From Limimaricola cinnabarinus LL-001 (GTDB lineage Bacteria; Pseudomonadota; Alphaproteobacteria; Rhodobacterales; Rhodobacteraceae), in the NCBI RefSeq assembly GCF_000466965.1, contig NZ_BATB01000007.1:1-64000 (forward strand): 64,000 nt of DNA, given 5' to 3'. Of the stretch, positions 59,130 to 64,000 are shown one piece after another. The notes under the pieces are model-generated. The model saw only the letters and a list, made by a program, of their open reading frames with translations, searched no databases and was not told the DNA's origin. The translations under genes were made by a program, and so were the position numbers. Position 1 is the stretch's first letter; every line of letters begins with the position of its first letter.

Positions 59130-60266
59130 GTGGCACGATTCGACAGATACATGCTGTCGCAGCTGTTGATGCTGTTCGGCTTCTTCGCGCTCGTGCTGGT
59201 GCTCGTCTACTGGGTCAACAGCGCAGTGCAGCTGTTCGACCAGCTCGTGGCCGACGGTCAGAACCTGTCGGTGTTCCTCGAACTCACGATGCTCACCCTG
59301 CCGTCGCTGATCCGGCTGGTGCTGCCGCTCTCGGGCTTTGCCGCCGCGCTCTACGTCACCAACCGGCTGAGCGCCGACAGCGAACTCACGGTGATGCGGG
59401 CAACGGGCTTCTCGCCGTTCCGGCTGGCGCGGCCGGTGCTGGTCTTCGGCCTGGTGACGGGGCTCCTGACCGGGGCGCTGACGGTGGTGATCAATCCGAT
59501 GGCTCAGGCCCGGCTTGCCGACCGGCAATCCGAGATCGCCCGCACCGCCACCGCGCGGCTCTTGCAGGAGGGGCAGTTCCTGTCACCGATCGCGGGCGTC
59601 ACGCTCTATATCCGCGACATCACCACCGAGGGCGAGCTTCGCGACCTTCTGATTTCGGACACCCGCAACGCGGAGGAGAGCGTCACCTACACCGCGTCGA
59701 GCGCCTATTTGGTCGAGACCGCCGCCGCGCCGCAATTGGTGATGATCGACGGTCTGGTGCAGGTGCTGCGCCGCGGAACCAACCGGCTTTCGACCACGAG
59801 GTTCGAGGATTTCGCCTATGATCTCGCCCCCCTGACACAGGGCGGCGAAGTGGGACGCCTGCGCACCCAACGGGTCTCCACGCGCGATCTGTTCTTTCCC
59901 ACCCCCGCCCTTCTCGACGCCACCGAACGCAGCGCGGCGCAGCTCGCGGGCGAGGCGCATGACCGGATCGCCGCCGCCGTGCTGGCCGCCGCGGCGCCGC
60001 TGATCGGCTTTGCGACGCTGCTGCTGGGCGGGTTCTCGCGCTTCGGCGTCTGGCGCCAGATCCTCGGCGCGATCGGGCTGATCATCGTGGTCCAAGCGCT
60101 CGAATCGCTCGCCACGTCGCTGCTGCGCGGCAACCCGGACCAGTGGCCGCTGATCTACCTGCCCGGCGGCGCGGCTTTCGCGATCGCTCTGATCGAACTC
60201 ACGCTCGCCGGGCGACCGGCCCGGCGCGGGATCGGGCGGCGTCGCCGCGCGGAGCGGCTCGCATGA
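59130..60266 (+). CDS. lptF: LPS export permease LptF
   Basis: This 378-residue inner-membrane protein starts at a GTG (59130, ARFDRYMLSQLLML), the family N-terminus. It has six helices with a periplasmic jellyroll between helices 3 and 4 (ITDRG-like segment GVTLYIRDITTEGELR). With LptG and LptB2 it extracts LPS. It is divergent from pepA and overlaps lptG by 4 bp. Confidence 0.92.
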   Translation: MARFDRYMLSQLLMLFGFFALVLVLVYWVNSAVQLFDQLVADGQNLSVFLELTMLTLPSLIRLVLPLSGFAAALYVTNRLSADSELTVMRATGFSPFRLARPVLVFGLVTGLLTGALTVVINPMAQARLADRQSEIARTATARLLQEGQFLSPIAGVTLYIRDITTEGELRDLLISDTRNAEESVTYTASSAYLVETAAAPQLVMIDGLVQVLRRGTNRLSTTRFEDFAYDLAPLTQGGEVGRLRTQRVSTRDLFFPTPALLDATERSAAQLAGEAHDRIAAAVLAAAAPLIGFATLLLGGFSRFGVWRQILGAIGLIIVVQALESLATSLLRGNPDQWPLIYLPGGAAFAIALIELTLAGRPARRGIGRRRRAERLA

Positions 60267-61351
60267 TCCTGCACCGGTACTATGCCCGCCGCTACGTCGT
60301 GGCGTTCCTCGGCACGCTGGGGGCCTTCTTCACCATGCTCGCGATGCTCGATCTCGTCGAGCAGGCACGCCGCCACGGCGGCACCGCCAGCGCGGGCGAT
60401 CTCGTGGCGCTCAGCCTGCTCAACGTGCCGGCGGATCTCTACGAGATCCTGCCGCTAATCGTGATCATCTCGGGCATCGCGCTGTTTCTCGGCCTCGCGC
60501 GCTCCTCGGAGCTGGTCGTGACCCGCGCGGCGGGTCGCTCGGCGCTGTCGGCGCTGACGGCACCAGTGCTGATGACGGTGGTGATCGGCGTGATGACGGT
60601 GGCGCTGTTCAACCCGCTGGTCGCCGCGACGAGCCGCGCCTACGAGGCCCGCACCGACATCCTGCGCGGCGAGAACCGCGTCATCACCCTGTCGGATGAC
60701 GGTCTCTGGCTGCGCCAGGGCGACGACGGCGCGCAGACGGTGATCCGCGCCGTGAGCAGCAATCTCGACGGCACGGTGCTGCGCGAAGCGAGCTTCCTGT
60801 CCTACGACGCGTCGGGCCGCCCGCGCGAGCGGATCGAGGCGAACCTCGCGCAGCTGCAATCCGGGCATTGGCTGCTGCGCGGGGTCAAGCGCTGGCCGCT
60901 CTCGGCCGACAACCCCGAGACACAGGCCGAGCAGCTGCCGCAGATGACGCTGACCTCCTCGCTCACCGCCACCCAGATCCGCGACAGCTTCGGCGATCCG
61001 GCGGCGATTTCGGTGTGGAAACTGCCGGGCTTCATCAAGCGACTCGAGACGGCGGGCTTCAGCGCGCGGCGTCATCAGGTCTTCTTGCAGACCGAGCTGG
61101 CGCAGCCCGCCTTCCTGACCGCGATGCTGCTGATCGGCGCGGGTTTCACCATGCGCCACCAGCGCGGCGGCCGCGTCGGGGTGATGGTGCTCGGGGCGAT
61201 CCTGCTGAGTTTCGGCGTGTACTTCCTGCGCAACTTCGCGCAGATCCTCGGAGAGAACGGGCAGATCCCTCCCGTGCTCGCGGCCTGGATCCCGCCCGTC
61301 GCGGCGATCCTGTCCTCGCTCGGCCTGTTGCTACATCTGGAGGACGGATGA
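60263..61351 (+). CDS. lptG: LPS export permease LptG
   Basis: This 362-residue partner of LptF starts at 60263 (MILHRYYARRYVVAFLG). It has six helices and the YjgP/YjgQ pattern: LPLIVIISGIALFLGLARSSELVVTRAAG and AFLTAMLLIGAGFTMRHQRGG. It overlaps lptF and lptD by 4 bp (ATGA), so the operon is tightly coupled. Confidence 0.93.
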   Translation: MILHRYYARRYVVAFLGTLGAFFTMLAMLDLVEQARRHGGTASAGDLVALSLLNVPADLYEILPLIVIISGIALFLGLARSSELVVTRAAGRSALSALTAPVLMTVVIGVMTVALFNPLVAATSRAYEARTDILRGENRVITLSDDGLWLRQGDDGAQTVIRAVSSNLDGTVLREASFLSYDASGRPRERIEANLAQLQSGHWLLRGVKRWPLSADNPETQAEQLPQMTLTSSLTATQIRDSFGDPAAISVWKLPGFIKRLETAGFSARRHQVFLQTELAQPAFLTAMLLIGAGFTMRHQRGGRVGVMVLGAILLSFGVYFLRNFAQILGENGQIPPVLAAWIPPVAAILSSLGLLLHLEDG

Positions 61352-63450
61352 TCCGCCTGCTCTCTGCCCTTCTGAGCCTTTTGCCTTCACTCGGCGCGGC
61401 CCAGGGCCTGGCCCAGCTCGTGGCCGACAACGTCACCGTGACCGCACAGGACACGCTGGTGGCGCGCGGCAATGTCGAGGCCTTCTACGACGGCACCCGC
61501 CTCACCGCCTCCGAGATCGCCTATGACCGCAGCGCCGACCGGCTCACCGTCACCGGGCCGATCCTGATCACCACGCCCGGGGGCGAGGTGTTCACCGCCG
61601 ACGCCGCCGAGATCGACCCCCAGCTCGAATCGGGGCTGCTGCGCGGTGCGCGGCTGGTGCTCGACCGGCAGCTTCAGATTTCGGCGGGCCGCATCGACAG
61701 GACCGGCAGCGGCCTCACCGCGCTGACCCGCAGCGCCGCCACCTCGTGTCAGGTCTGCGGCAACGGCCCGCCCCTGTGGGAAATCCGCGCCGCCCGCGTG
61801 GTTCATGACGAGGTGGGGCAGCAGCTCTATTTCGATGATGCCAGCTTTCACATTCGCGGCGTGCCGGTGATCTGGTTGCCGCGCCTGCGCCTGCCCGACC
61901 CGACGCTGGAGCGCGCCTCTGGGCTTTTGGTGCCGCAGCTGTTTTCCTCGGACACGCTCGGGATCGGGGTGAAGCTGCCCTATTTCGTGCGCCTCGGGGG
62001 GCGCCGCGACCTGACCGTGACCCCATGGATCGCCACCAAGTCGCGCAACCTCGAACTGGGCTACCGGCAGACGTGGCGCAGCGGCTGGGTTGCGCTCGAC
62101 ACGCATCTGGCCGAGGACGACACCGAGCAGGGGCTGCGCTACGCCATTCTGGGCGAGGGCGCTTTCTCCCTGCCCCGCGACGTGCGCCTCGATTTCGATC
62201 TCGAAGCGGTCTCCGACGATGCCGTCCTGCTCGATTACGATTTGTCGGACGCCGACCGGCTCGACAGCCGCCTGCGCGCCTACCGGCTGCGCGACGGCGG
62301 CTATGCGCTGGGCCAGATCACCTATTACGAAAGCCTGCGCGACGGCGAATCGAGCACCTCGCTGCCGCCGCTGGTGGCGCGGCTCGAACGCGAGGCGGTG
62401 CTGCGCCCCGGCCCCTTCGGCGGCCAGCTGACGCTGCGCGCGGATGCCGATGCGCTGTGGCGCGACGGGCCGACGCCGGCCGCGGCGCGCGACGTGATGC
62501 GCGCCGGGGTGTCCGCCGGCTGGCAGCAGGACCGGCTGGTCGGCCCCGGCGTGATCCTCGGCACCGAGTTGCAGGGCCGCGTCGACGCCTATGTCGTCAG
62601 TGACGATCCCTCGCGCGACGCGGTGTCCCCGCGTGCATGGGAGGCCGCGGGCGTGACGCTGCGCTGGCCGCTGATCCGGCAAGAGACCGGCACCGACGCC
62701 ACGCAGGTGATCGAACCGGTGGCAAGCCTGTCCTACGCGGCACAGCAAGGCACGGCGCCCGCCAACGAGGATTCGCGCCTGCCCGAGTTCGGCGCCGCCA
62801 CCCTGCACACGCTCGACCGGTTGCCCGGTGAGGATCTGCAGGAGACCGGGCTGAGCGCCGGGCTCGGTCTGCGCTGGAGCCGCACCGCCACCAACGGGCG
62901 CACCTTGTCGGTGCTGGCCGGTCAGCTGCTGCGCGACGACGATCTGGGGGATCTGTCCGACGGCGCAGGTCTGGGCCGGGCGCGCTCGGACTGGCTGATC
63001 TCGACGCGCGCCGATCTGGGCGAGGATATGGGCCTCGCGCTTCACGCCACCTTCGACAACCAGTTCGACGTGTCGAGCGCCGAGGCCCGGCTCGAATTCG
63101 ACCGCGACCGGATCGACCTGTCGGGGGCCTATCTGTGGCTCGAGGCCGAAACCGGCGGCGACGAGGTCGAGGCGATCAGCGAGGCCTCTATCGACGCGAC
63201 GCTGCGCCTCGGGCCGCGCTGGAGCCTCGAGGCGCAGGCCCGCTACGACATCGCCGCCGACGCGCCGGTGCGCGCCGAGATCGGCGCCGGCTGGCGCAAC
63301 GAATGCGTCACGGTGGACCTTTCCGCATCCCGCCGCTACACCGATACCGAAGAGGTCGACCCCTCCACGAGCTTCGGGCTTTCGGTCAATCTGAACGGCT
63401 TTTCCGCCGGTCGGCAGGCCCGGCCCGCGGCGCGGGATTGCGAGGGATGA
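61348..63450 (+). CDS. lptD: LPS-assembly outer-membrane protein LptD
   Basis: This 700-residue protein has a signal peptide (LLSALLSLLPSLGAAQG), an N-terminal OstA jellyroll (VARGNVEAFYDGTRLTASEI) and a C-terminal LptD beta barrel (GVPVIWLPRLRLPDPTLERA, IGVKLPYFV). The first Cys pair is TSCQVCGN and later Cys occur in the C-terminal part (NECV, RDCEG), consistent with disulfide-dependent folding. It inserts LPS in the outer leaflet. Overlaps lptG by 4 bp. Confidence 0.94.
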   Translation: MIRLLSALLSLLPSLGAAQGLAQLVADNVTVTAQDTLVARGNVEAFYDGTRLTASEIAYDRSADRLTVTGPILITTPGGEVFTADAAEIDPQLESGLLRGARLVLDRQLQISAGRIDRTGSGLTALTRSAATSCQVCGNGPPLWEIRAARVVHDEVGQQLYFDDASFHIRGVPVIWLPRLRLPDPTLERASGLLVPQLFSSDTLGIGVKLPYFVRLGGRRDLTVTPWIATKSRNLELGYRQTWRSGWVALDTHLAEDDTEQGLRYAILGEGAFSLPRDVRLDFDLEAVSDDAVLLDYDLSDADRLDSRLRAYRLRDGGYALGQITYYESLRDGESSTSLPPLVARLEREAVLRPGPFGGQLTLRADADALWRDGPTPAAARDVMRAGVSAGWQQDRLVGPGVILGTELQGRVDAYVVSDDPSRDAVSPRAWEAAGVTLRWPLIRQETGTDATQVIEPVASLSYAAQQGTAPANEDSRLPEFGAATLHTLDRLPGEDLQETGLSAGLGLRWSRTATNGRTLSVLAGQLLRDDDLGDLSDGAGLGRARSDWLISTRADLGEDMGLALHATFDNQFDVSSAEARLEFDRDRIDLSGAYLWLEAETGGDEVEAISEASIDATLRLGPRWSLEAQARYDIAADAPVRAEIGAGWRNECVTVDLSASRRYTDTEEVDPSTSFGLSVNLNGFSAGRQARPAARDCEG

Positions 63451-63482
63451 GACCTGACGATCTGACGAGGATGGGAGCCGGA

Positions 63483-64000
63483 ATGCGGGCTTTGGATTTC
63501 GTGGGGGCAGCGGTTCTGGCCATCGCTCTGGCCGCGCCGATGGGCGCGACGGCGCAGGGGCTGTTCGCACCGGCCGTCACCGTGAACGGCAGCGCCGTCA
63601 CCAATTACGAGCTGGACCAGCGCGCCAAGCTGCTCGAAGCCTTCAACACCCCCGGCGACATCGCCGAGCTGGCCCGGACCCAGCTGGTCGAGGAGAAGCT
63701 CAAGCTTCAGGAACTCGACCGCGCCGGCATGGAGCTGACCGAGGAAGGGCTGACCACGGCGATGGAGGAGTTCGCGCAGCGCGCGAACCTGCCGCTCGAC
63801 GCGTTTCTGGGCCAGCTTTCGGGTCAGGGCATCGCGCGCGAGACGCTGCGCGACTTCGTCAAGGTCAACACCTCGTGGCGCGACTACATCCGCCGCCGCT
63901 ACGGCTCCGGCATCGAGGTCTCGGAGGCCGAGATCGATGCGGCGCTGGCGCAGACCGGCGGGCCGGAATCGGTCGAGCTTCTGCTTTCGGAGATCATCAT
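63483..64000 (+). CDS. SurA-like peptidyl-prolyl isomerase, 5' part only
   Basis: The window cuts this gene after 172 codons. An ATG at 63447 overlaps lptD (ATGA), but the signal peptide (ALDFVGAAVLAIALAAPMG) and a GGGAG site favour 63483. The sequence after the signal, VTVNGSAVTNYELDQRAKLLE, is the start of the SurA N-domain, and ELARTQLVEEKLKLQELD fits its helical part. The parvulin domain is beyond the window. SurA chaperones outer-membrane proteins such as LptD, in the usual operon order. Confidence 0.85.
   Translation, partial: MRALDFVGAAVLAIALAAPMGATAQGLFAPAVTVNGSAVTNYELDQRAKLLEAFNTPGDIAELARTQLVEEKLKLQELDRAGMELTEEGLTTAMEEFAQRANLPLDAFLGQLSGQGIARETLRDFVKVNTSWRDYIRRRYGSGIEVSEAEIDAALAQTGGPESVELLLSEII

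Overview
The window is GC-rich, gene-dense DNA from an alphaproteobacterium, most likely of the Rhodobacterales (Rhodobacteraceae/Roseobacter group). The evidence is a suf operon led by an IscR with a single cysteine, a GTTC-N7-GTTC SOS box in front of recA, a 404-residue-class NADP isocitrate dehydrogenase, split C1/methionine genes, a TAXI-type TRAP transporter, and the lptF-lptG-lptD-surA order. I cannot name the genus.

Bases 1-9.7 kb form a copper-handling block. It holds two Tat-exported multicopper oxidases, a DUF411 metal-binding protein, a CsoR-type Cu(I) repressor with a likely operator, a DUF305 membrane protein, a five-helix membrane protein, three c-type cytochromes and three small secreted Cys/His proteins with proline-rich tails. 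Each small protein opens a transcription unit. The block continues into a chromate transporter (chrA) and a heme-copper quinol oxidase operon (cyoABCD, no cyoE), ending near 15.5 kb. No copper P-type ATPase, integrase or transposase is visible.

From 15.8 kb the content is mostly core. There is an RraA-like/DapA-like enzyme pair, rlmE, a three-gene folate/corrinoid C1 unit, ppx, tex and tRNA-Arg(CCG). The long minus-strand iscR-suf operon (32.9 to 24.9 kb) also carries a methyltransferase-like gene and two YIP1-like membrane genes. Next come a hydrolase/HD-domain cluster, icd, small membrane proteins, typA, MOSC and DUF1330 genes, alaS and recA. After these lie a sulfotransferase-like gene, a CPA1 antiporter with a cNMP domain, a TAXI-TRAP operon with DUF1850, a lytic transglycosylase, glsA, ndk, an ABC-F ATPase, marC, a retropepsin-like protease, holC and pepA. 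The LPS-transport operon lptF-lptG-lptD runs into a SurA-like gene cut by the window end.

Four genes (a cytochrome c'-like gene, sufC, the sulfotransferase-like gene and pepA) are each interrupted by one frameshift. In all four, one missing base explains the break, beside G/C-rich or homopolymer sequence. Because sufC is probably essential here, systematic single-base deletion in the assembly is the most economical explanation, though real mutation cannot be excluded for the accessory cytochrome.
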